This document shows, in pieces, positions 17,532 through 24,543 of a DNA stretch of 64,000 nt (positions are counted from its first letter, which is position 1; every line of letters begins with the position of its first letter). Both the position numbers and the translations under genes were made by a program. The notes beneath the pieces are model-generated. The model worked only from the letters and a program-made list of their open reading frames with translations, was not told the origin of the DNA and searched no databases. Origin of the DNA: Stackebrandtia albiflava (GTDB taxonomy: Bacteria; Actinomycetota; Actinomycetes; Mycobacteriales; Micromonosporaceae). The DNA lies in contig NZ_VLLL01000006.1 in assembly GCF_007994225.1 (NCBI RefSeq), positions 124,001-188,000 of the forward strand, in the 5' to 3' direction.

Positions 17532-18275
17532 TCAGGCGGGCACGCCGAGCGTGAGGTAGGCGAAGCCGACCAGGTCGCGGCTGCCGGTGAGCCAGATCCG
17601 GCGGTGGTCGGCGAGGTCGGTGCGGTACCCCTCGGCGCGGGGGTCGTCGCCGTGCCGCAGCAGCCACTCCGCCTTGTCCGCCAGGTGACCGGACTCGAAC
17701 CGTTCCCACTCGTCGCGGTTGACGCTCTCGATCCACAGCGGTTGGAATCCGGCCGCCTCCGCGTGGCCGACGAGTCCGTGCAGCGACGGGTGGTCGTCGG
17801 GCGTGGTGTCGGGCCACAGGTTCGCGAGGTCGGCCTCGGTGGGCGGCCGTTCCCAGAACACGTCGGCGAACAGGAGTGTGCCGCCGGGCGTCACCAGTTC
17901 CCGCAGCCGCCGGAGGGCCGAGGGGGTGTCGCCGTAGGCGTGGGAGGCGCCGATGCACAGGACCAGGTCGGCGGGCGTGTCGTGGTCTTCGCCGGGGCCG
18001 ACGACGAACTCGGTCCGGTCGCCGAGTCCGCGTGCGTCGGCGTTGCGCCGGCCGCGCAGGACGTCGGGTTCGTCGGTGTCGATGCCGGTGCCGGTGGCGC
18101 CCGGGCAGGACTCGACCAGCCGGAGCAGCAGTTCGCCCCAGCCACAACCGATGTCCAGGATGGTCCGCGGCGTCGCGGCGGCGAGTCTGGTGACCAGTGC
18201 GGTGGCGCGTTCTCCGGACAGCGGCGAGGCGAAGTCGAGTCGGGTGCCGTATGCGGGTGCGGGTATGTCTGTCAT
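17532..18275 (-). CDS. Class I SAM-dependent methyltransferase
   Basis: A 247-residue methyltransferase with a clear SAM site: ILDIGCGWGELLLRL (motif I, about residues 38-52), GIDTDEPDV (motif II) and DLVLCIGASHAYGD (motif IV), followed by LVTPGGTLLFADVFWE. It resembles small-molecule methyltransferases of the UbiE/Coq5-like superfamily; the substrate is unknown. The ATG at 18275 is preferred over an extended N-terminus because the conserved region begins just after it and a TACCCT -10 lies about 50 nt upstream. Divergent from the DHFR-like gene. Confidence 0.82.
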   Translation of the reverse strand: MTDIPAPAYGTRLDFASPLSGERATALVTRLAAATPRTILDIGCGWGELLLRLVESCPGATGTGIDTDEPDVLRGRRNADARGLGDRTEFVVGPGEDHDTPADLVLCIGASHAYGDTPSALRRLRELVTPGGTLLFADVFWERPPTEADLANLWPDTTPDDHPSLHGLVGHAEAAGFQPLWIESVNRDEWERFESGHLADKAEWLLRHGDDPRAEGYRTDLADHRRIWLTGSRDLVGFAYLTLGVPA

Positions 18276-18350
18276 CACGTTCACTGTGGCGGTGGGTGGT
18301 GACGGGCGCAATCGAATTGCAGGTGGCAGGGTAGTGTCGGTGCCCGCTGG

Positions 18351-18356
18351 TATGAT
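18351..18356 (+). promoter_or_regulatory. -10 element TATGAT for the DHFR-like gene
   Basis: TATGAT matches the housekeeping -10 consensus and implies a leader of about 40 nt that carries the AGGAG ribosome site before 18405. Confidence 0.45.
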
Positions 18357-18404
18357 CCCGAAAGACAACCGGTTCGGAAACGCAATCAGTCAGGAGTGAA
18401 AGAC

Positions 18405-19001
18405 ATGGGCATCGTCACCTGCGACATCTCCGTATCCGTGGACGGCTACGTCGCCGGCCCCAACCAGTCCCTGGAGAACCCGTTGGGAGAGCGCGCCGAG
18501 AACCGGCTGCACGCGTGGATGTTCGAGACCCCCGAGGAGAACGCCGCCGAGGTCGCCGCGATCACCGGCGCGGGCGCCTACATCATGGGCCGCAACATGT
18601 TCGGGCCGATCCGGGGAGAGTGGGACCTGGAGTGGCGTGGCTGGTGGGGCGAGGAACCGCCGTACCACGCGCCGGTGTTCGTCCTCACCCATCACCCCCG
18701 CGAACCACTCACCATGGCGGGCGGCACGGTCTTCCACTTCGTCACCGACGGCATCGAATCGGCCCTCGCCGCCGCCCGCGAGGCCGCCGGTGACCGCGAC
18801 GTCGCGATCGCCGGCGGTGCCGCCACCGTCAACCAGTACCTGGCGGCGGGCCTGATCGACGAACTGCGTCTCCACGTGAGCCGCGTCCTGCTGGGCGCCG
18901 GGGAGCGGCTGTTCGAGGGCGTGCCGGACACCGACCTGGAACACGTGTCGACCCGCGGCGCCTCACTCGTCGACCACCTCACCTACCGGATCCGCCGCTG
19001 A
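18405..19001 (+). CDS. Dihydrofolate reductase family protein (RibD C-terminal type)
   Basis: A 198-residue oxidoreductase of the RibD_C/DHFR-like superfamily: MGIVTCDISVSVDGYVAGP at the start, AYIMGRNMFGP, a reductase-like GDRDVAIAGGAATVNQYL nucleotide-binding strand, and DELRLHVSRVLLGAGERLF. Members reduce pteridine-like or other heterocyclic substrates with NADPH; most stand-alone copies have no known substrate. The ATG at 18405 is chosen because AGGAG lies 8 nt upstream and overlaps the competing GTG at 18396. Single gene. Confidence 0.83.
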   Translation: MGIVTCDISVSVDGYVAGPNQSLENPLGERAENRLHAWMFETPEENAAEVAAITGAGAYIMGRNMFGPIRGEWDLEWRGWWGEEPPYHAPVFVLTHHPREPLTMAGGTVFHFVTDGIESALAAAREAAGDRDVAIAGGAATVNQYLAAGLIDELRLHVSRVLLGAGERLFEGVPDTDLEHVSTRGASLVDHLTYRIRR

Positions 19002-19010
19002 GGAGCCGTC

Positions 19011-19046
19011 GCGTCATCCCCGGGGCGGCGGCCCCGGGGATGACGC
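19011..19046. terminator. 16-bp perfect hairpin between convergent genes
   Basis: GCGTCATCCCCGGGGC pairs perfectly with 19031-19046 around a 4-nt loop, immediately after the DHFR-like stop and before the PKS stop; a strong bidirectional terminator. Confidence 0.8.
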
Positions 19047-19066
19047 GCGGTCGGTCGCCGCGGTGG

Positions 19067-20098
19067 TCACACCGCCCGCAGCAGCGCCGAATACAGGGTC
19101 AGGCCCGGCCCGAACGCGCAGGCGACCAGCTCGCCACGGGCCTCGGCGGCCATCTCCCGCAGGATCATCAGGATCGTCGCCGACGAGCAGTTCCCGTGCC
19201 GCCGCAACACGTCCCGGGACACCGCGAGCCGGTCCTCGGTCAACGCGAGCGACTGCCGGGCCACGTCGAGGATGCGGCGGCCGCCGGGATGTATCGCCCA
19301 CGACTCGACGTCGTCGCGTTCGAGACCGTGCCGCCGAAGCAGGCCGGAGACCGTGTCGGGCAGGTGCCGCGCCAGGACCAGCGGCACCCGCGACGACAGG
19401 CCCATCCGGAACCCCCGATCGGTGACGTGCCACGTCATCGCGTCGGCGTGCGCGGTGTCGGTGCGGGACGCGACGTCCAGTACCGCCAGGCCGCGCGCCG
19501 GTTCCGGTACCACCACGACCGCCGCCGCCGCGTCCGAGAACAACGCGTGCGCCACCGTCTGTTCGGTGTCCAACGGACCGGGAGCCAGGTGGAGACTGGT
19601 CAACTCGACGCACAGCAGGGCGGCGGGCCGGCCGGTGACGCGGACCTGGTTCGCGACCGCCGCCAGGCCGGGAACGGCCGCGTAACAGCCCATGTGTCCG
19701 ATGAAGAGCCGTTGGGTGGCGATCCCGGCGCCCAACCGGTCTGCGAGCCGGATGTCCAGGCCGGGAGTGGCGTATCCGGTGCAGGAGACGACCGCCAGCA
19801 GCGACAGGTCGGCCGCCGACACCCCCGACTCCCGAAGCGCCTCACGCAGCGCCGACTCACCCAGTGGCAGCGACTCGACCTCGTACCGCGCCATCCGCGC
19901 CGCCGTACTCCACTGCGACACGTCCTCCACGGCGGGGTCTACGACACCGTGCCTGGTCTCGACACCGGCGTTGCGGAATATGCGTTCGGCGCGGGCCGAG
20001 CCGTCGGTGTGGTGCGCGAAGAACTTCGCCCACAGGTGGTCCTGTTCCAGGACCCCGGGAGTCGCGACGCCGAAACCGGCGATCACCGGGTTCACCAT
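19067..20098 (-). CDS. Type III polyketide synthase
   Basis: A homodimeric chalcone/stilbene-synthase-like enzyme that extends an acyl-CoA starter with malonyl-CoA and cyclises the product. The 343-residue protein has the complete catalytic triad: C138 in GHMGCYAAVPG, H270 in WAIHPGG and N303 in HGNCSSAT. It is the last gene of a three-gene minus-strand operon, its start overlapping the stop of the acyl-CoA dehydrogenase-like gene (ATGGTGA; GTG 20095 is an alternative). With a methyltransferase, flavoprotein and UbiA neighbour, the expected product is an alkylresorcinol or similar phenolic lipid that is then hydroxylated, methylated and prenylated. Confidence 0.92.
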   Translation of the reverse strand: MVNPVIAGFGVATPGVLEQDHLWAKFFAHHTDGSARAERIFRNAGVETRHGVVDPAVEDVSQWSTAARMARYEVESLPLGESALREALRESGVSAADLSLLAVVSCTGYATPGLDIRLADRLGAGIATQRLFIGHMGCYAAVPGLAAVANQVRVTGRPAALLCVELTSLHLAPGPLDTEQTVAHALFSDAAAAVVVVPEPARGLAVLDVASRTDTAHADAMTWHVTDRGFRMGLSSRVPLVLARHLPDTVSGLLRRHGLERDDVESWAIHPGGRRILDVARQSLALTEDRLAVSRDVLRRHGNCSSATILMILREMAAEARGELVACAFGPGLTLYSALLRAV

Positions 20099-21231
20099 CG
20101 CGGTTCCGATCCCGCGTAGGGGTCGCCGCCCATCGCGTGGACGCCGAGCCAGTCGGCGCACACGTCGGAGGTCGCCGGTTGCAGCGCGCCGCACCTGGCG
20201 TCGCGGAACAGCCGTTCCAGCGGGTTGCCGCGCCGGATCGACGACGCCCCCGCCACCTCCATCATGGACGCGGTCACCGCCGCCGCGGTGTCCCCCGCCG
20301 ACAGCTTGGTCCGCCACACCCACGCGGCCGCCTCCGGGTCACCGGCGTCCACGAGCGCGGCGGTGTGCAGCAGGGTCGCGTAGGCGGCCGACACCGCCGC
20401 GTCGGCGCGGCCGAGTCGCGCGCGCACCGGGGCCAACCCGGCGAGGTTCCGTTCGGCGGCCTGCTCTGCGGCGATCTCCACCGCCGACCGGGCCACTCCG
20501 ATGTAGACGGCGGCGTAGCTGGCGACCATCCAGTGCGGCGCCAACTGGGCCGCCAGCAGCGTCACCCCCTCGACCCCGCCGACCAGGGCCGTCTCCGGGA
20601 GCTTGACGTCGAACCGGACGTCGTGGCTGCCCGTCGCCCGCATCCCCATCGTGTCCCAGGTCGGGTCCACGGTGACGCCGTCACCGGCCGGCACCAGGAA
20701 CTGCGAGACGGTCTCGGGCGCCGACAGGTCCCGGGCCGCCACCAGGTACGCGTCGGCGTGCCCGGCGCCGGAGACGAACGACTTCGCGGCGGTGAGGTGG
20801 AAACCGTCGTCGGTGCGCCGGTACCCGCTGGTCATCCGGGACAGCCGTGACCCGCTGCCGCGTTCGCTCATCGCCACGGCGAACAACGCGCCGGCGGCGG
20901 CCTCGGCGAGGATCCGGTCCCGGTGCGCGGGATAGTCCGAGGCACCGAGCTCCTCGGCGAGTTCGTCGGGGATGGTGGCGAGCGCCCCGGTCACCCCGGC
21001 GTGCATGTTGAATATCAGCCCGGTGGCGCCGTTGCCGCGGCCGAGCTGGTAGGCCACCTCGACGTAGGTCCGGAAGTCGGCTCCCAGGCCGCCGAGTCGG
21101 GTGGGCACCATGAGACCCGGCATGCCCAGTTCGCGCAGCCGCCGGAAGTCCTCGGCCGGGAAGTCACCGGTGCGGTCGTACTCGGTGGCCCTCTCCCGCA
21201 TCGCCGGTACCATCCGGCGTACTTCACGCAT
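20092..21231 (-). CDS. Acyl-CoA dehydrogenase-fold flavoprotein, probably a ring hydroxylase
   Basis: A 379-residue acyl-CoA dehydrogenase-fold protein. The N-terminal helices and middle barrel are present (VAMSERGSGSRLSRM, GFHLTAAKSFVSGAGHADAYLV, MGMRATGSHDVRF). The C-terminal end reads GASSIRRGNPLERLFRDARC then GALQPATSD, as in group D flavin monooxygenases (HpaB/DszC-like), and the catalytic Glu segment of true dehydrogenases (EGTSE) is absent. This suggests hydroxylation of the polyketide ring instead of fatty-acyl oxidation. It overlaps the methyltransferase stop by 8 bp upstream and the PKS start downstream, so the three genes form one translation-coupled operon. Confidence 0.75.
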   Translation of the reverse strand: MREVRRMVPAMRERATEYDRTGDFPAEDFRRLRELGMPGLMVPTRLGGLGADFRTYVEVAYQLGRGNGATGLIFNMHAGVTGALATIPDELAEELGASDYPAHRDRILAEAAAGALFAVAMSERGSGSRLSRMTSGYRRTDDGFHLTAAKSFVSGAGHADAYLVAARDLSAPETVSQFLVPAGDGVTVDPTWDTMGMRATGSHDVRFDVKLPETALVGGVEGVTLLAAQLAPHWMVASYAAVYIGVARSAVEIAAEQAAERNLAGLAPVRARLGRADAAVSAAYATLLHTAALVDAGDPEAAAWVWRTKLSAGDTAAAVTASMMEVAGASSIRRGNPLERLFRDARCGALQPATSDVCADWLGVHAMGGDPYAGSEPRW

Positions 21232-21916
21232 TCTTGACTCCCTTGCCCGCGTAGAGGATCGACAGCGACCGGGTGGTCGCGATCGGGACGGTCCCCCGCC
21301 GCCGCCACAACCAGCGCAGCATCGGCAGCGCGGCGGGCCGCAGACCCCACAGGCGCATGTCGACGCCGTGGCGGGCGGCCTCCTCGCGCAGCTCGCGAGG
21401 CGGGACGAACAGGGCGGGGTCGTGGATCCCCGGTGGCGGGCCGCCCGGGATCCGTTCCGCGATCCACACCGCCACCACGGTCGCCAGGGCGGTCCTGGCG
21501 ATGGTGTCCACTATGAGCGTTCCACCGGGGCGCAGGACGCGACACGCCTCGGCGACGGCGCGCCGCCAGTCGGTCACGTGTTCCAGGATCTCCCCCGCGA
21601 TCACGACGTCCGCGACGCCGTCGGGGAGGGGGAGCCGCATCGCGTCACCCTGGACCGCGAGCACCCCGTGCGCGGCGGCTATGCCCGCGTTGCGGGCCCG
21701 GATGTCCAACCCGACGTGCCGGTACCCGGTGATCCACGGCGCGTTCAGGCCGCCGCCGCAACCGACGTCCACCAACACGGCCCCGGGACGCGAGGCCGCC
21801 GGGACGAGCGCGCAACGGGACTCGGCGAGCCAGTGCAGCATCGCGAACGCCCCGGCCGGTCGCCACCATTCGGCGGCGAGCCGGTCGTACTGGCGCGGAT
21901 CGTTGCGCGGGGACAC
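21224..21916 (-). CDS. Class I methyltransferase of the PKS cluster (UbiE-like)
   Basis: A methyltransferase of about 230 residues with VLVDVGCGGGLNAPWI (motif I), HVGLDIRARN (motif II), ADVVIAGEILEHV (motif IV) and RPGGTLIVDT, resembling UbiG/UbiE enzymes that methylate polyphenols. First gene of the operon with the flavoprotein and PKS. GTG 21916 is chosen because CAGATT lies 7 nt upstream; a TTG at 21925 would add three residues. In this context it should O- or C-methylate the alkylphenol ring. The C-terminus contains a basic, hydrophobic helix (LPMLRWLWRRR) that could associate with the membrane. Confidence 0.83.
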   Translation of the reverse strand: MSPRNDPRQYDRLAAEWWRPAGAFAMLHWLAESRCALVPAASRPGAVLVDVGCGGGLNAPWITGYRHVGLDIRARNAGIAAAHGVLAVQGDAMRLPLPDGVADVVIAGEILEHVTDWRRAVAEACRVLRPGGTLIVDTIARTALATVVAVWIAERIPGGPPPGIHDPALFVPPRELREEAARHGVDMRLWGLRPAALPMLRWLWRRRGTVPIATTRSLSILYAGKGVKNA

Positions 21917-21923
21917 ATTGTCC

Positions 21924-21929
21924 AATCTG
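21924..21929 (-). promoter_or_regulatory. -10-like CAGATT for the PKS operon
   Basis: CAGATT on the minus strand ends 7 nt before GTG 21916. It lies back to back with the UbiA gene promoter at 21946-21951. Confidence 0.35.
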
Positions 21930-21945
21930 CCACAAATCGGGCCGT

Positions 21946-21951
21946 TACGCT
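21946..21951 (+). promoter_or_regulatory. -10 element TACGCT for the UbiA gene
   Basis: TACGCT ends directly before ATG 21952 and 6 nt before GTG 21958; the window-wide spacing rule favours GTG 21958 as the leaderless start. Confidence 0.45.
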
Positions 21952-21957
21952 ATGGCG

Positions 21958-22734
21958 GTGACGTTACTGCCCCTGTTGAAGGCGAGCCACTTCGGACCGA
22001 CCGTGACGGTCACCGCGGTCGCCGTCGCGCTGTCCGCCACCGACCGCCCGCTCCCGGACACGGTCCTGGTGGCCGCCGCCGTGCTGGCCGGGCAACTGTC
22101 GATCGGGTGGAGCAACGACTGGATCGACGCCGCCCGCGACGTCGCCTCCGGCCGCGCGGACAAACCCGTCGCCTCGGGCCTGCTGTCGCGCCGCCTGGTG
22201 GCGACGGCGGCGATCGTCGCGGCCGTGGCGTGCCTGCCGTTGTCGTTGCTGGCGACGCCGACCGGTGGGGCGCACGTGGTGGCGGTGGCCGCCGGTTGGG
22301 CGTACAACCTCGTCCTGAAACGCACGGTCTGGTCGGTGGCGCCGTACGCGGTGGCGTTCGCTCTGCTCGTGGTCTTCGCGATGGACGGACCGCCGTGGCC
22401 GCTGGTGGTCGCGGGCGGTCTGCTGGGTGCCGCCGCCCACTTCGGCAACGCCCTCCCCGACCTGGCCGAGGACGCCGCCACGGGCGTGCACGGCCTGCCC
22501 CACCGGCTGGGCGCCACCGGAAGCCGGTTCGCCGCGCTCGGGTGTCTCGCGGCCGCGAGTGTGCCGTTGTTCCTCCTTCTCGGCACCCCGTGGGTGTTCG
22601 CCGCCCTCGCGGCCGTCGCGGTGGCGGCGGGCTGGGCGTGGTGGGGCGGTTCCCGCAGGCCGGTGTTCCTGTTGGTGCAGTCGACCGCGTTGATCGACGT
22701 GGCGATGCTGCTGTTGGTGGCCAACCTCCGGTGA
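21958..22734 (+). CDS. UbiA-family prenyltransferase
   Basis: An integral membrane prenyltransferase (258 residues, about eight hydrophobic helices) that attaches an isoprenyl diphosphate to an aromatic acceptor. Both Asp-rich Mg-diphosphate motifs are intact: NDWIDAARD (N53-D57) and NALPDLAED (N164-D172). It is divergent from the methyltransferase/flavoprotein/PKS operon, 41 bp apart, and probably acts on its product. Quinone biosynthesis enzymes (MenA, UbiA) share the fold, but no menaquinone genes are adjacent. ATG 21952 is the alternative start. Confidence 0.87.
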   Translation: MTLLPLLKASHFGPTVTVTAVAVALSATDRPLPDTVLVAAAVLAGQLSIGWSNDWIDAARDVASGRADKPVASGLLSRRLVATAAIVAAVACLPLSLLATPTGGAHVVAVAAGWAYNLVLKRTVWSVAPYAVAFALLVVFAMDGPPWPLVVAGGLLGAAAHFGNALPDLAEDAATGVHGLPHRLGATGSRFAALGCLAAASVPLFLLLGTPWVFAALAAVAVAAGWAWWGGSRRPVFLLVQSTALIDVAMLLLVANLR

Positions 22735-22825
22735 CCGGCGCGATGAGTCGGCGGGTCGGCCATGGCGGCCGTTACGCGAGGTTCTACGCTGTGGAACGCA
22801 TGACGGCTCGATGAGAGGACGACAA

Positions 22826-23581
22826 GTGGCCACTGCGAGATCGCCGAGACTCCTGACCCGGACCTTGCTGGGGGCCGCGACGGCGGCGACGTTCGTGCTG
22901 ACCGGCTGCGGCGCGGGGCAGGTCACCGCCACCGACACCAAGGTGCCGGCGGTGCCGGGCACCAACGCCGAGATCGTCAACGAATCGGAGTCCGTCTACA
23001 TCGCCCTGCGTGACATGCTCGTCGCCTGGGACGGCCTGGAGGGATACGAGGAGGGCGGCACGGCGCCGCTCGTCGTGCGGATCTTCAACTCCGGTCACCA
23101 GGCCGACGAACTGCTCTGCGTCACCACCGACGCCGCCGACACCGTGGCGCTGGCGACCGGTGACGACACCGGCACCGAGTCCCCCAGCCCCTCGGACCAG
23201 GCCAGCCCCTCGGACCAGGCGAGCCCGTCCGACGGTGCCAGCCCGTCTGACGGCGCGAGTCCGTCCGACGGTGCGAGCCCGTCCGACGGCGCCTCCCCCT
23301 CGGACCAGGTGACGCCGTCGGAGACCGCCTCCGCCGATTGTCCGGACGGCGCCGCGCCCGTCAATGAGGAGATCCCGGTGAACGGCAGTCTGCTGCTGGT
23401 CCCCGGAGAGGGCCCCCACCTGCGGCTGACCGGCCTGACCGAGGACATCGGCGCGGGCACCGTCATCACGGTCACCTTCACCTTCGCGGTCGCCGGCCAG
23501 ACCACCGTGGAGATCCCCATGGGCCTGCCCAGCAGCCCGCCGCCGCGTGAGACCGCGGAGTTCGACGAAGAGGGTCACTGA
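22826..23581 (+). CDS. Secreted lipoprotein with SPSDGA repeats
   Basis: A 251-residue lipoprotein: a signal peptide with lipobox LTGC, a folded N-terminal part (about 30-110), a hexapeptide repeat region (SPSDQA/SPSDGA units, about 120-162) and a C-terminal beta-rich segment with the pattern GEGPHLRLTGLTEDI. The two conserved-looking halves flanking the repeat could be one domain interrupted by a surface loop, as Cys residues occur on both sides (LLCVTTD and ADCPDG). GTG 22826 is preferred to ATG 22811 because AGAGGA is 6 nt upstream. Function unknown; anchored to the outer face of the membrane. Confidence 0.75.
   Translation: MATARSPRLLTRTLLGAATAATFVLTGCGAGQVTATDTKVPAVPGTNAEIVNESESVYIALRDMLVAWDGLEGYEEGGTAPLVVRIFNSGHQADELLCVTTDAADTVALATGDDTGTESPSPSDQASPSDQASPSDGASPSDGASPSDGASPSDGASPSDQVTPSETASADCPDGAAPVNEEIPVNGSLLLVPGEGPHLRLTGLTEDIGAGTVITVTFTFAVAGQTTVEIPMGLPSSPPPRETAEFDEEGH
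23185..23310 (+). repeat. 18-bp in-frame tandem repeat
   Basis: Seven 18-bp units encode SPSDQA/SPSDGA/SPSDQV in the lipoprotein. Synonymous differences between units show that it is not a very recent expansion. Confidence 0.75.
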
Positions 23582-23583
23582 CT

Positions 23584-23633
23584 GACACGGACCACACGCC
23601 CCCGTTCCCGCCGGAGCGGGGGCGTTCCGTGTC
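23584..23633 (+). terminator. Two-tier hairpin after lipoprotein gene
   Basis: ACGCCCCCG pairs with CGGGGGCGT inside an outer GACACGG/CCGTGTC stem, starting two bases after the stop codon. Confidence 0.75.
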
Positions 23634-23765
23634 CACGGGTCGGTGCTTCCGGACCGGCCCGGAGAATTCGTCGAAGAAATCCGGCGGCGGTGTCGAAACC
23701 GGCGGCCGCCGTTCGTCGTGTGGGTGTCGGGTGAGAGTCACCGGACACCGTCGAAGGAGATACCG

Positions 23766-24134
23766 ATGCAGTACATGATGTGGACCCACCCCGACGCGAA
23801 GTCCGAGGCCGGTACGCCGCCGGACCCGGAGCACATGGCGGAGATGGGCCGGTTCATCGCCGAGGTCGCCGCCGCCGGCGTGCTCGTCACCACGGGCGGC
23901 TGCGCGCCGAGCTCACAGGCGGTGCGCATCGTGTCGGAGGGCGGGAGGATCACCACCACGGACGGTCCGTTCACCGAGACCAAGGAACTCATCGGCGGCT
24001 TCGCGATCATCGACGTCGAGACGAAGGAGGAGGCCTTGGAGTGGTCGCGCCGGTTCTGGAAGGTCGCCGGCGACGGCACCGGTTACGTCGCCGCGATGTT
24101 CTCCGGCGATCCGGGTGACTCGCCCGAGAACTGA
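23766..24134 (+). CDS. YCII-related DGPF-domain protein
   Basis: A 122-residue dimeric alpha/beta barrel protein of the YCII superfamily with the signature DGPFTETKELIGGFAII. It starts MQYMMWTHP after an AAGGAG site. Family members often sit next to ECF sigma factor genes and are thought to be small enzymes or sensors; no sigma factor gene is beside this one. A catalytic His/Asp pair of true YciI dehydrochlorinase-like enzymes is not obvious. Function unknown. Confidence 0.85.
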   Translation: MQYMMWTHPDAKSEAGTPPDPEHMAEMGRFIAEVAAAGVLVTTGGCAPSSQAVRIVSEGGRITTTDGPFTETKELIGGFAIIDVETKEEALEWSRRFWKVAGDGTGYVAAMFSGDPGDSPEN

Positions 24135-24213
24135 ATGCGTCACACCCGGTCACTCTCCGCGCGGTCGGTCGGACCCGGTCCGTCGGCGGGCGGCCGGGTC
24201 TCGTCGTACCGGT

Positions 24214-24400
24214 GACTTGGCATCCTCGCCCACGTGAACGTGGGCGCTTCCTACTGTGCCTTCGGCGTAGGCCGCCGCCTGCGTCACCGAAGGCACTTCG
24301 GTGGGTTCCTGCTTCAACGACCTGTGCCACTTTCTCAAGTGGTCTTACCTGATCTCCACGGGCGTATACTTCCCGCCTGCCCGGCGGTAGGTTCTCTGCT
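24214..24400 (-). ncRNA. IS200/IS605-type right end with omega-RNA-like scaffold (remnant)
   Basis: Read on the minus strand the region forms, in order, a CCGCC/GGCGG stem (24387-24373), CCACTT-GAGA-AAGTGG (24342-24327), a long GTGCCTTCGG...CCGAAGGCAC hairpin (24296-24256), and a terminal GCCCACGT-TC-ACGTGGGC hairpin (24245-24228) followed by GAGGATGCCAAGTC. The last hairpin plus GAGGATG-CAAGTC is the typical right end of IS605-group elements, and the upstream stems resemble the omega-RNA that overlaps the tnpB 3' end. No transposase or TnpB gene remains; a few decayed tnpB codons may be present in the scaffold. Bases beyond 24214 would be the guide. Confidence 0.5.
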
Positions 24401-24531
24401 CGGCTTGGTCCTCGCCGAACAAACCCCCTCACCTTACGGCACGATAACGTCACGGTCTGATACGGGTCAGGCGCTTCACCCTGTCGATTCACCACCGGGC
24501 GAACGTCCGGAGCACTGTCGGCAGAACCGGG

Positions 24532-24537
24532 TAGCGT
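24532..24537 (+). promoter_or_regulatory. -10 element TAGCGT, leaderless radA
   Basis: TAGCGT ends 6 nt before the radA ATG. Confidence 0.5.
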
Positions 24538-24543
24538 TCCGGT

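Larger units (their letters stand above)
24135..24543. other. Intergenic region with a mobile-element relic
   Basis: This 409-bp gap between the DGPF gene and radA holds the IS200/IS605-like omega-RNA/right-end relic described at 24214-24400 and the radA promoter. No intact gene is present. Local base composition is lower in GC than the flanking genes. Confidence 0.6.

Noticed and set aside
17691-17706. tRNA-like GGTTCGAGTCC on the minus strand
   Set aside because: Lies inside the conserved coding sequence of a methyltransferase, and no cloverleaf can be drawn around it.
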